Source: Gaiellasilicea sp963761905
GTDB lineage: Bacteria > Actinomycetota > Thermoleophilia > Gaiellales > Gaiellaceae
Reading direction: 5' to 3'
Length of the DNA: 64,000 nucleotides
NCBI GenBank assembly: GCA_963761905.1
Contig: CAVXIQ010000002.1
Coordinates: 34,479-98,478 of the forward strand
The notes beneath the pieces were generated by a model, which searched no databases, was not told where the DNA came from, and saw nothing but the letters and a program-made list of their open reading frames with translations. The translations under genes were made by a program, and so were the position numbers. Shown one piece after another: positions 8,956 through 16,635 of this stretch; within the stretch, counting starts at the first letter, position 1, and each line of letters opens with the position of its first letter.

Positions 8956-11223
8956 ATGAAACGGTTCGTCCTGGCGGTCACCGCCGCCGCCGGCCTCGCG
9001 TTCGCAACAGGATCAGCCGACGCGGCGGCCACACACGACTTCGAGTTGAAGGTGCTTTCGAGCCCGGCGTCGATGGTCACGGGCGGCGACGCGCTCGTCG
9101 AGGTGACCGTGCCGCGGAACGTGCCACTGGCGAAGGCGACGGTCAGCGTCAACGGAACGGACATCACCGGCACACTCGACCTGAACCCAGGAGCACGCAC
9201 CCTCACCGGAATGGTCACGGGGCTGCAGCTGGGCGACAACACGCTCCACGCCGACTCGAACGGGCGAGGCGCAGGCCGTCCACGGGCAGACCTGATCCTG
9301 AAGAACCATCCGGTGACCGGTCCGATCTTCTCCGGGCCCCAACAGCAGCCGTTCGTCTGCAAGACGGTCGGACAGGGCCTCGGCACGCCACTCGCCGACA
9401 ACACGTCCGGAATCGGCCTGCCGGTGCCGGGCGGCTGGAGCAAGGACTGCTCAGTGCCGACGAGGGTCGACTACCTCTACCGCACGACCTCCAACTCTTT
9501 CCAGCCCCTCCCCGCGGGCCCGCTGCCGGCCAACATCGCGCAGACGACGACGCTGGACGGTCGCACGGTGCCGTACGTCGTCCGGCGGGAGCGCGGCACG
9601 ATCAACCGCTTCATCTACTCGATCGCGATCCTCGCGCCTCCGGGGGACCCGACGGCGGAGCGTGATCTCTCGCTCTGGAACGGGCGGCTGATCTACTCGT
9701 TCGACGGGGGCGTCGCGATCGGCCACAGCCAGGGCACCCTCGGCGGCAGCGGCCACCTCTACCACAACGGCCTCTCCAAGGGCTACGCCGTCGTCTACTC
9801 GAGCGGGACGAGAACGAACACGCACTACAACCTCGTGCTCGGCGCCGAGACGGCGATCATGTCGAAGGAGCGCTTCATCGAGGGCTACGGCGTGCCGAAG
9901 TACACGGTCGGCGTCGGTGCCTCCGGTGGCGGAATCCAGCAGTACGTCTACGCGCAGAACTACCCGGGCGTGATCCTCGACGCGGCGATCCCGCAGTACT
10001 CCTACCCGGACATGGTCACCCAGACCATCCACGTCGGCGACTGCGAGCTGCTCGAGCACTACATGGACGTCACCGACGCGGGCAATCCGAAGTGGGCGAC
10101 GTGGACGAACCGCACGTGGCTCGAAGGAATGGCGTCGAGCGCAACGATCGCCAATCCCTACCGAGGCGGGGCGCCCGGCCTGACCGAGTGCGTCAACGGC
10201 TGGAGGGGCCTGACCCCGCTCGCGATGAACCCGTTGTTCGGGACCGCGGGCGCCGAGCAGGCGCTCTACGACCCGGCTGCGATCGCAGCGATCAAATGGA
10301 CGCACTGGGACGACCTCGTCAACATCTACGGGGTCGATGCGTTCGGCTACGGCCGCTCGACCTGGGACAACGTCGGCGTCCAGTACGGTCTCGCCGCACT
10401 GAAGGCGGGACAAATCACGCCCGCCGAGTTCCTCAAGCTGAACGCGACTGCGGGGAGCTGGAAGGAGTCGAAGGACATGGTGCAGGAAGGCTGTCCCTTC
10501 CTCTCCTTCCTCTGCGCCAACCCCGCGCAGTTCGACCCGTGGAGCCGGCGCAACATGAGGTTGAGCCCGGATGGGGGCCTGACGCCGGCGCCGCGGCGCG
10601 AAGGCAGCATCGAGGCGATGCAGGCCGCTTACCGGTCGGGGCTCGTCTTCCATGGGGAGATCGACATCCCGGTGATCGACTGGCGTCACTACCTCGAGCG
10701 TCAGCTCGACATGCACAACTCGCACCAGTCGTTCGCCTCGCGTCAGCGGATGCTGAACTTCGACGGCGACGCGTCGAACGCCGTGATCTGGTTCACGGAC
10801 GGCCCGGCGGCGTTCGATCAGACCCCGCAGGCGCTGGCCACGATGGACGAGTGGCTCGCGAGGATCGACGCGAATCCGGCCGGCGGCGTCTCGGGTAACA
10901 AGCCGTCGGGTGCCGTCGACTCCTGCTTCAACGCCGACGGCTCGCAGATCGCCGCCGGCGAGGGCGTCTGGGGCGGGATCCTCGACACCGCCGCGCCCGG
11001 TGCGTGCACCCAGCGGTTCCCGCTCTACTCGACCTCGCGGATCGTCGCGGGCGGGCCGATCGAGGGCGGCGTCTACAAGTGCGCCACGAAGCCGGTGGCG
11101 CAGGCGCTCGTCGACGGCACCTACGCGCCGTGGCTCCCGAGCGCAGCCGACGCGTCCCGGCTCACGCAGATCTTCCCGTCCGGGGTCTGCGACTACAGCA
11201 AGCCGGACGTCGGGAAGCCGTAG
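8956..11223 (+). CDS. Exported DUF6351-like protein with alpha/beta-hydrolase-like nucleophile elbow
   Basis: 755 aa. A strong Shine-Dalgarno (gaggagggg, 8943-8951) precedes ATG 8956. The signal peptide is MKRFVLAVTAAAGLAFATGSADA. An Ig-like N-terminal domain (about residues 30-125, with VTVPRNVPLAKATVSVNG) is followed by a large domain with VDYLYRTTSNSFQPLP, SFDGGVAIGHSQG and VGVGASGGGIQQYVYAQNYPG. The last resembles the GxSGG nucleophile elbow of serine hydrolases. Several cysteine pairs fit export. I assign it to the DUF6351 group from memory of its conserved blocks; ester or polyester hydrolysis is only an inference. A perfect hairpin follows the stop. Confidence 0.72.
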   Translation: MKRFVLAVTAAAGLAFATGSADAAATHDFELKVLSSPASMVTGGDALVEVTVPRNVPLAKATVSVNGTDITGTLDLNPGARTLTGMVTGLQLGDNTLHADSNGRGAGRPRADLILKNHPVTGPIFSGPQQQPFVCKTVGQGLGTPLADNTSGIGLPVPGGWSKDCSVPTRVDYLYRTTSNSFQPLPAGPLPANIAQTTTLDGRTVPYVVRRERGTINRFIYSIAILAPPGDPTAERDLSLWNGRLIYSFDGGVAIGHSQGTLGGSGHLYHNGLSKGYAVVYSSGTRTNTHYNLVLGAETAIMSKERFIEGYGVPKYTVGVGASGGGIQQYVYAQNYPGVILDAAIPQYSYPDMVTQTIHVGDCELLEHYMDVTDAGNPKWATWTNRTWLEGMASSATIANPYRGGAPGLTECVNGWRGLTPLAMNPLFGTAGAEQALYDPAAIAAIKWTHWDDLVNIYGVDAFGYGRSTWDNVGVQYGLAALKAGQITPAEFLKLNATAGSWKESKDMVQEGCPFLSFLCANPAQFDPWSRRNMRLSPDGGLTPAPRREGSIEAMQAAYRSGLVFHGEIDIPVIDWRHYLERQLDMHNSHQSFASRQRMLNFDGDASNAVIWFTDGPAAFDQTPQALATMDEWLARIDANPAGGVSGNKPSGAVDSCFNADGSQIAAGEGVWGGILDTAAPGACTQRFPLYSTSRIVAGGPIEGGVYKCATKPVAQALVDGTYAPWLPSAADASRLTQIFPSGVCDYSKPDVGKP

Positions 11224-11229
11224 CGGTTC

Positions 11230-11262
11230 GACGGGAGCGCCGCCACGTGCGGCGCTCCCGTC
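11230..11262. terminator. Bidirectional hairpin terminator candidate
   Basis: Perfect 14-bp stem (GACGGGAGCGCCGC, 11230-11243, with its complement at 11249-11262) and a 5-nt loop. It sits between two convergent genes, 6 bp after the DUF6351-like stop and touching the stop of the next minus-strand gene. There is no clear T-run, as often in high-GC genomes. Confidence 0.75.
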
Positions 11263-11530
11263 ACCTACGAGTCAGCCTGAACTTGCCCCAGGCACGGCCG
11301 CGATAGAGCGCACGTCCCGCCCAGTCGGCGCCGTCGGGCTCGAGCACGTCGACGAAGCCGGTGAACGGCCCGGTATAGCGAAGCTCGCGACCGACGACGT
11401 CGAAGGGGGCGCGGATCGGCCCGACCGTCGTGCGACCGTGCGAGCCCTCGATCTCCTTGCGCACGCCGATGAGCGGCGGCAGGAAGCCGCTCACCCGCTC
11501 GACGTTCCACCTCCCGTCCAGCTCGGCCAT
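11261..11530 (-). CDS. Conserved hypothetical protein (89 aa)
   Basis: ATG at 11530 gives a protein starting MAELDGRWNVERVSGFLPPL; a longer frame to 11593 would overlap the divergent ligase gene. Predicted mostly beta (GRWNVERVSG, HGRTTVGPI, FDVVGRELRYTGPF, VDVLEPDGADWAGRALYRG), suggestive of a small barrel. No known motif; function unknown. It is divergent from LigC with about 20 bp between starts, so the two promoters must overlap. Confidence 0.55.
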   Translation of the reverse strand: MAELDGRWNVERVSGFLPPLIGVRKEIEGSHGRTTVGPIRAPFDVVGRELRYTGPFTGFVDVLEPDGADWAGRALYRGRAWGKFRLTRR

Positions 11531-11550
11531 GACCGTTAGCCTTCCTCGCG

Positions 11551-12594
11551 GTGGCGGACGAAAACGTTGTGGCAGAGCGGGGTCCTGGGGCAAACGTCCC
11601 GTTCCCGCCGATGGAGGCGGAGCTCGTTCGCGAGCTTCCCGCCGGCGAGGGCTGGCAATACGAGCCGAAGTGGGACGGCTTCCGCGGGGTGCTGGAGAAC
11701 GACGGCGGCGAGCTCGCGCTGTGGTCGCGGAACGGCCGGCCGCTACTGCGCTACTTCCCGGAGCTCCGGCCGCTCGGCGAGCACCTTCCTCCCCACTCCG
11801 CGCTCGACGGGGAGATCGTGATCGCCCGCGACGGCGTGCTCGACTTCGACTCGATGCAGACGCGCCTTCACCCCGCCGAGAGCCGGATCCGCAGGCTGTC
11901 CGGCGAGATCCCGGCGATCTTCATCGCGTTCGACCTGCTCCTCTGGGACGGCGAGGCAATCCATCCGCGCCCGCTCGCGGAACGCCGCGAGGAGCTGCTC
12001 CGCCGCGGCGAGGGCTTCTGGATCTCGCCGGCGACCCGGAAGCTCGACGCGGCGACCGCCTGGCTCGACCGCTTCGAGGCGGCGGGGCTCGACGGCGTGA
12101 TCGCCAAGCGGCTCGACTCGCCCTACCTCCCCGGCTCACGGGAAGCGGTCGTGAAGGTGAAGGAGCACAAGACGGCCGACTGCGTGGTCGTCGGCGTGCG
12201 CTGGAAGTCGCGTCCCGACAGGCTCGCCACGCTGCTCCTCGGGCTCTACCGGGAAGACGGCGAGCTCGACTACGTCGGCTCGGCCGCGATCGGCGCCCGC
12301 AACCACGACGAGATCGCCGCGCTCGTGCTGCCGCTCCTCGACGAGTCGAACGAGCGCCGGTTCTCGGAGCCGAACCGCTGGGGCACCGACGGGCTCGAGG
12401 AGACGCCGCTCCGGCCCGAGCTCGTGGCCGAGGTGCGTTACGACAAGGTGCAGGGGAATCGCTTCCGCCACGGGACGAAGCTGATCCGCTTCCGCTCGGA
12501 CAAGGATCCGGCGCAGTGCACCTGGCGGGAGGTTCGACCGACCCGGCGGGACGACGACCCGACCGTCGAGTCGCTTCTAGAATCGGGCGCATGA
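11551..12594 (+). CDS. ligC: ATP-dependent DNA ligase, LigC type
   Basis: 347 aa, GTG start. Adenylation motif I is EPKWDGFRG with catalytic Lys40. Further blocks are the SRNG loop, DGEIV (motif III), AFDLLLWDG (IIIa), DGVIAKRL (IV) and VVKVKEHKTADCVV (V); an OB-fold with WREVRP closes the protein. Length and motifs match stand-alone mycobacterial LigC used in backup end-joining or excision repair, not the fused LigD. The matching polymerase domain is encoded 4 kb away (16636-17649). No Ku gene is visible. Overlaps the cupin gene by 4 bp (ATGA). Confidence 0.9.
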   Translation: MADENVVAERGPGANVPFPPMEAELVRELPAGEGWQYEPKWDGFRGVLENDGGELALWSRNGRPLLRYFPELRPLGEHLPPHSALDGEIVIARDGVLDFDSMQTRLHPAESRIRRLSGEIPAIFIAFDLLLWDGEAIHPRPLAERREELLRRGEGFWISPATRKLDAATAWLDRFEAAGLDGVIAKRLDSPYLPGSREAVVKVKEHKTADCVVVGVRWKSRPDRLATLLLGLYREDGELDYVGSAAIGARNHDEIAALVLPLLDESNERRFSEPNRWGTDGLEETPLRPELVAEVRYDKVQGNRFRHGTKLIRFRSDKDPAQCTWREVRPTRRDDDPTVESLLESGA

Positions 12595-12983
12595 CCAACT
12601 ACTCGAAGACGAACCTCAAGGAAGACGTCGAGAATCAGGCCCCGAAGTTCGGGATGCCGGACGAGCTCGAGGCGCGGTTCGGCCGGCGCGAGCTCGCGGG
12701 CGAGACGCTCGGCGTGAGCCACATGAAGCTCGACCCGGACTTCCGAATGCCCTTCGGCCACAAGCACGCGAACCAGGAAGAGGTCTACGTCGTCGTCAAG
12801 GGCTCGGCGCGGATCAAGGTCGAGGACGAGATCGTCGAGCTCGGCGAGTGGGATGCGATCCGGATCGCGAAGGACACGATGCGGGCCGTCGAGGCGGGCC
12901 CGGACGGCGTCGAGTACCTCGCCTTCGGCGCGGGCACCGATCCGCGCGACGCCGAGATGGTTCCCGACTGGTGGTCCGACTAG
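12591..12983 (+). CDS. Cupin-domain protein
   Basis: 130 aa, ATG overlapping the ligase stop, hence co-translated with ligC. The conserved cupin barrel reads PFGHKHANQEEVYVVVKGSARIKVEDE (motif 1: two His and a Glu as metal ligands), then LGEWDAIRIAKDTMRAVEAG (motif 2; the usual His is not obvious) and ending AEMVPDWWSD. Probably a small metal-binding cupin of unknown substrate. The tie to DNA ligase looks genomic rather than functional. Confidence 0.78.
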   Translation: MTNYSKTNLKEDVENQAPKFGMPDELEARFGRRELAGETLGVSHMKLDPDFRMPFGHKHANQEEVYVVVKGSARIKVEDEIVELGEWDAIRIAKDTMRAVEAGPDGVEYLAFGAGTDPRDAEMVPDWWSD

Positions 12984-13068
12984 CTCCGCCGGCTCAGGCA
13001 CGACCGCAGCGCGACGAGCGCGCCTCGAGCCGCGGCGCCCGCCGCGAGGACGCGAAACGGCGCGGCGC

Positions 13069-13461
13069 TCATCCCCGCCACCGGAGGAAGCCGACAGCGA
13101 GGACGTACGTCACGCCGGTGATCGCGCCGAGCTGGACGAAGGGACTGCCGTCGCGGCCGTGCGCCCATTCCCAGATGCAGGCGCCGATCACGATCGCGAT
13201 CAGGACGTTGCCGGCGATCGCCGTCGCGACGAGGTCGAGGCGGGCGAACCGCTCGTCTCGGCCGTCACCCCTCAGCCCCCGGATCGTCTCGCTCCGTCCA
13301 CCCAGCAGGATGAGGAGCCCGAAGCCGGTCAGCACCGCGAGCGAGAAGACTCCGTCGGCCGGCTTGCCGCCTGCCCAGAGAGCCACCATGAAGGCGAGTC
13401 CCAGCGCGACCGAGAACCCGGGTAGGAACCACTTACTCCTGAACATCGTCGTTGCCTCCAT
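13069..13461 (-). CDS. Four-helix membrane protein paired with an XRE regulator
   Basis: 130 aa from ATG 13461 (or 125 aa from ATG 13446). Four hydrophobic stretches: FSVALGLAFMVALWAGG, GVFSLAVLTGFGLLILLGG, LVATAIAGNVLIAIVIGACIW and LGAITGVTYVLAVGFL. The start overlaps the 3' end of the XRE gene, giving a tight two-gene operon. Pairs of a small Cro/CI-like regulator and a 3-4 TM protein recur in Gram-positive bacteria; function unknown. Confidence 0.72.
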   Translation of the reverse strand: MEATTMFRSKWFLPGFSVALGLAFMVALWAGGKPADGVFSLAVLTGFGLLILLGGRSETIRGLRGDGRDERFARLDLVATAIAGNVLIAIVIGACIWEWAHGRDGSPFVQLGAITGVTYVLAVGFLRWRG

Positions 13462-13642
13462 CGAAGACCTCCTCGACCGTCGAGTTGAAATAGCGAGCGA
13501 GCGCGAGCGCGAGCGGAAGCGACGGCGTGTACCGCTCCGTCTCGATCGCGTTGATCGTCTGGCGGGAGACGTCCAGCGCCTTCGCCAGCTCGGCCTGCGA
13601 CAGGCTTCGAGCCGCGCGTAGCTCGCGGATTGCGTTCTTCAT
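13433..13642 (-). CDS. XRE-family small DNA-binding regulator (69 aa)
   Basis: A single HTH_3 domain: RAARSLSQAELAKALDVSRQ for helices 1-3 with recognition around SRQTINAIETERY, then PSLPLALALARYF and a short acidic tail. This is the compact regulator class that represses its own operon with a downstream membrane protein. Two copies of a 20-bp palindrome lie directly upstream (13645-13691), strongly suggesting autoregulation. Confidence 0.87.
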   Translation of the reverse strand: MKNAIRELRAARSLSQAELAKALDVSRQTINAIETERYTPSLPLALALARYFNSTVEEVFDGGNDDVQE

Positions 13643-13644
13643 TC

Positions 13645-13691
13645 ATGTCAAGCTAGCTTGACATCGAGGCAATGTCAAGCTCGCTTTACAT
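13645..13691 (-). promoter_or_regulatory. Tandem palindromic operators and probable promoter of the XRE operon
   Basis: 13645-13664 is a perfect 20-bp palindrome, ATGTCAAGCTAGCTTGACAT. 13672-13691 is a second copy with two changes. The copies are 27 bp apart centre to centre. Read on the minus strand, the second copy supplies a TTGACA -35 and, after 17 bp, TAGCTT within the first copy serves as -10. Transcription would begin at or just before the ATG at 13642, so the mRNA may be leaderless. A dimer bound to either site would block the promoter. Confidence 0.75.
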
Positions 13692-13783
13692 GGGTGAGTC
13701 TTCAGGGCTCAGCCAGGGTCTTGCCGGATACCGCTCTGGCCGCGTCGCCCCGAAGCTGTGAGCATTCCCCAAGGAGGCTCACG

Positions 13784-14881
13784 TTGTCAGAAACGATCAC
13801 CGAACCCAGCTCCGCCGGCGAAGCGACGCCTCGCCGACTCGTCCGGGTCGACGACGGCCGCTGGCTCGCCGGCGTCTGCGCCGGGCTCGGCCGCTACTTC
13901 GACATCAACCCGCTCGTCTACCGGATCGCGTTCGCCGCGCTCTCGCTCGCCGGCGGCACCGGCCTGCTCCTCTACCTCGCCGCGTGGCTCGTGATGCCGA
14001 GCGAGACGAGCGAGGAGTCGATCGCTGTCGAAGCGCTTCGCGAGCACCGCGAGCGGCCCTGGCTCCTGCTCGGGCTCGGGTTGCTCGCGTTCGGCGCGAT
14101 CCTCGCCCTCTCGGAGGCGCAGTTCTGGCCGGGCACCGGGAACGTCTGGCTCGCAGCGGTGATCGTCGGCGGTGCGATCGTCTGGTGGCACGTAAGAAAC
14201 CGCCCCGACAAGCCCGCCACGGCGGCGGTTACGGCAGGGACGGCCCGCGTTTCGGCGCCGCCGCCTGCCCGGCAGCCGAAGCCGCCCTCGCTCCTCGTTC
14301 CCGTCGTCGGCGCCCTGCTGGCACTTGCCGGTCTCCTCGGCCTCCTGGCGGCACTGGACGCGTATGAGGTCGATGTCGCCGTCGCGCTCGCCGCCGGCGT
14401 GGCGATCGTCGGTGCTGCAGTCGCCGTCGGTGCGAGCACGGGTCGACGCGTCGGCGGCCTCGTGCTCGTCGGGCTCGTCCTACTGGCCGCGTTCGGCGTC
14501 GCCGCAGCTACCCCCGTCTCGCTCTCGTCGGGGATCGGCGAGAAGACCGAGCGGCCTCTCGCGGCTGCCGACCTCGAGGAGTCGTACGAGCTCGGGATCG
14601 GCGAGCTCGTCGTCGACCTCTCCAACGTCGAGCTTCCGCCCGGTACGACGGATGTGGAGGTCAAGTTGGGAATCGGCGAGACGATCGTCACCGTGCCCGA
14701 GAACGCCGCGCTCGAGATCGACGCCCACGCCGGCGCGGGTGAGGTCGATGTCCTCGGCGAGGTCGACGAGGGAGCCGGCGCGGACGCGCGCGTGTCGATC
14801 CCCGGCTCCACTGCCGACGCCCCCGTCCTGATGCTCGAGGTCGACGTTGCGCTCGGCAGCCTCGAGGTGCGACGCGGGTGA
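13784..14881 (+). CDS. PspC-domain protein with LiaF-like C-terminal domain
   Basis: 365 aa. Start chosen as TTG 13784 because AAGGAGG (13771-13777) lies 6 nt upstream; the frame is open further up but lacks a ribosome site. Residues about 15-70 form a PspC domain (DDGRWLAGVCAGLGRYFDINP, then a hydrophobic segment). Further membrane helices follow to about residue 255. The C-terminus (ELGIGELVVDLSNVELPPG, KLGIGETIVTVP, HAGAGEVDVLGEVDEG) is a repetitive beta domain like LiaF/DUF2154 toastrack domains. First gene of a three-gene envelope-stress operon with a PspC-kinase and a NarL regulator. Confidence 0.85.
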   Translation: MSETITEPSSAGEATPRRLVRVDDGRWLAGVCAGLGRYFDINPLVYRIAFAALSLAGGTGLLLYLAAWLVMPSETSEESIAVEALREHRERPWLLLGLGLLAFGAILALSEAQFWPGTGNVWLAAVIVGGAIVWWHVRNRPDKPATAAVTAGTARVSAPPPARQPKPPSLLVPVVGALLALAGLLGLLAALDAYEVDVAVALAAGVAIVGAAVAVGASTGRRVGGLVLVGLVLLAAFGVAAATPVSLSSGIGEKTERPLAAADLEESYELGIGELVVDLSNVELPPGTTDVEVKLGIGETIVTVPENAALEIDAHAGAGEVDVLGEVDEGAGADARVSIPGSTADAPVLMLEVDVALGSLEVRRG

Positions 14882-15987
14882 GCTCCGGCTCGTATCGGCT
14901 GCCCCTCGGCCTGCCGCAGCTGCGTCGCGCGGAGGGCGAGGGTGCCGTCGCCGGCGTGTGCGCGGGAATCGGCAAGAGCCTGGGCATCGACGCGACGTTG
15001 CCGCGACTGACGTTCGCGCTCCTCGCGTTCGCCGGCGGCGCGGGCATCGTCGCGTACGGCGGCGCCTGGCTCGCGATGGCGACGGAGCACGGCCCGCAGC
15101 CGTCGCCACGCCGACGGCTGCTCGGCTTCGTCGCGCTCGCCATCGCCGGCGCGATCGCCCTGCGTGGGTTCGGCTTCTCGGACTCGCTGATCTGGCCAGG
15201 CGCGCTCTGCGGCGCCGGCATCCTGCTCGCGCGCGGACGTCGCGGAGCTCCTCTCGTCGCGGGTCTCGCGCTCGTGGCCGTCGGCATCTTCCTGTTCATC
15301 GACCAGAGCGCAACCGCCGAGGGCCGGAATGCAGCGTTCGAGTCCAGCGCCGTGGCGATCGCGCTCCTGCTCGTACTGGCCCCATGGGCGTGGCGGCTCG
15401 CCGCCGAGCGAGATGCCGAGCGCACCGGCCGGATCCGCCAGCAGGAGCGCGCCGAGATGGCCGCCAGGGTTCACGACTCGGTGCTCCAGACTCTTGCGCT
15501 CGTCCAACGGGAATCGCACGACCCGCGTCGGGTGGCGACGCTCGCGCGGCGCCAGGAGCGCGAGCTCCGTGCCTGGCTCTATCCGAGCCCGCACGCCGAA
15601 GGAGCGGGTCTCGCCGCCGCGATCGAGAACGCCGCGGCGGAGGTGGAGGAGCTGCACGGAGTCCCCGTCGAGCTCGTCCGGACGGGCGACGCGCCGCTGG
15701 ACGCACGGAGCGAGGCAATCGTTCTCGCAGCACGCGAGGCGATGGCCAACGCAGCTCAACACTCGGGCGCGGACGAGATCTCGACCTTTGTCGACGTCGG
15801 CGACGACGAGATCGCGATCTTCGTCCGCGACCGTGGCGGCGGCTTCGACCCCGCCACGGTGCTGGCCGACGCCCACGGGATCGCAGAGTCGATTCGCGGC
15901 CGGATGACCCGTGCGGGCGGCAGCGCGACCCTGAGCTCGTCGCCCGACGGAACCGAGATCGAACTGCGTCTCGCGAGGCAGCCATGA
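14878..15987 (+). CDS. Sensor histidine kinase with N-terminal PspC domain
   Basis: 369 aa, GTG start overlapping the previous stop (4 bp). A PspC domain (AVAGVCAGIGKSLGIDATLPRL plus helix) is followed by four further membrane helices (residues about 60-180). Then comes a HisKA_3-type helix with AARVHDSVLQTLALVQ (His in HDSVLQT) and HATPase_c with REAMANAAQHSGA, VRDRGGGFDP and ADAHGIAESIRGRM. Probably senses membrane or cell-wall stress, perhaps through the toastrack protein made just before it. Cognate regulator is the next gene. Confidence 0.9.
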   Translation: MSSGSYRLPLGLPQLRRAEGEGAVAGVCAGIGKSLGIDATLPRLTFALLAFAGGAGIVAYGGAWLAMATEHGPQPSPRRRLLGFVALAIAGAIALRGFGFSDSLIWPGALCGAGILLARGRRGAPLVAGLALVAVGIFLFIDQSATAEGRNAAFESSAVAIALLLVLAPWAWRLAAERDAERTGRIRQQERAEMAARVHDSVLQTLALVQRESHDPRRVATLARRQERELRAWLYPSPHAEGAGLAAAIENAAAEVEELHGVPVELVRTGDAPLDARSEAIVLAAREAMANAAQHSGADEISTFVDVGDDEIAIFVRDRGGGFDPATVLADAHGIAESIRGRMTRAGGSATLSSSPDGTEIELRLARQP

Positions 15988-16616
15988 GGAGCCGTGTCGT
16001 GCTCGTTGACGATCACGACCTCTTTCGCGCGGGCGTGCGGAGCGAGCTCGGGCAAGCGGTCGAGATCGTCGGCGAAGCTGCATCGGTGGGCGAGGCGGTG
16101 CCGCTGATCCGCGAGCTCGACCCGGACGTCGTCCTACTCGACGTTCACCTCCCGGACGGCGGCGGCCAGGCGGTGATCGCGCAGGTCGCACCCGAGCGCC
16201 CCGGCGTCCGTTTCCTCGCGCTCTCCGTCTCCGACGCAGCCGAGGACGTGATCGAGGTGATCCGTGCGGGCGCGCGGGGCTATGTGACCAAGTCGATCTC
16301 GGGCGCCGATCTGATCGATGCGGTCCGCCGTACGGCCGACGGAGACGCCGTCTTCTCGCCGCGACTCGCGGGCTTCGTCCTCGACGCCTTCCGTTCGGGC
16401 ACCTCGCCGGTCGACGAGGAGCTCGACGTCCTCACGGCGCGCGAGCGCGAGGTTCTGCAGCTGATCGCCCGTGGCTACCGCTACAAGGAGATCGCAGCGC
16501 GGCTCCATCTCTCGGTCAAGACCGTGGAAAGCCACGTCTCCGCTGTGCTGCGCAAGCTCCAGCTCTCGAATCGCCACGAGCTGACCCGCTGGGCGGCGGA
16601 ACGGCGGCTGATCTAG
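15984..16616 (+). CDS. NarL/LuxR-family response regulator
   Basis: 210 aa, ATG overlapping the kinase stop. The receiver domain has acidic Asp9-Asp10 (VDDHD), phospho-acceptor Asp53 in VVLLDVHLPDG and the switch Lys in YVTKS. The C-terminal HTH reads LTAREREVLQLIARGYRYKEIAARLHLSVKTVESHVSAVLRKL. It completes the PspC-LiaF/PspC-kinase/regulator operon and probably activates envelope-stress genes including its own operon. Convergent with the PolDom gene 19 bp away. Confidence 0.92.
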   Translation: MRSRVVLVDDHDLFRAGVRSELGQAVEIVGEAASVGEAVPLIRELDPDVVLLDVHLPDGGGQAVIAQVAPERPGVRFLALSVSDAAEDVIEVIRAGARGYVTKSISGADLIDAVRRTADGDAVFSPRLAGFVLDAFRSGTSPVDEELDVLTAREREVLQLIARGYRYKEIAARLHLSVKTVESHVSAVLRKLQLSNRHELTRWAAERRLI

Positions 16617-16635
16617 CGATGCGTGCGCCGGTAGC

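Noticed and set aside
13972..16191. 739-codon minus-strand frame opposite the PspC operon
   Set aside because: Composition is Arg/Ser/Pro-rich with no domain, while the plus strand encodes clear PspC, kinase and regulator domains.
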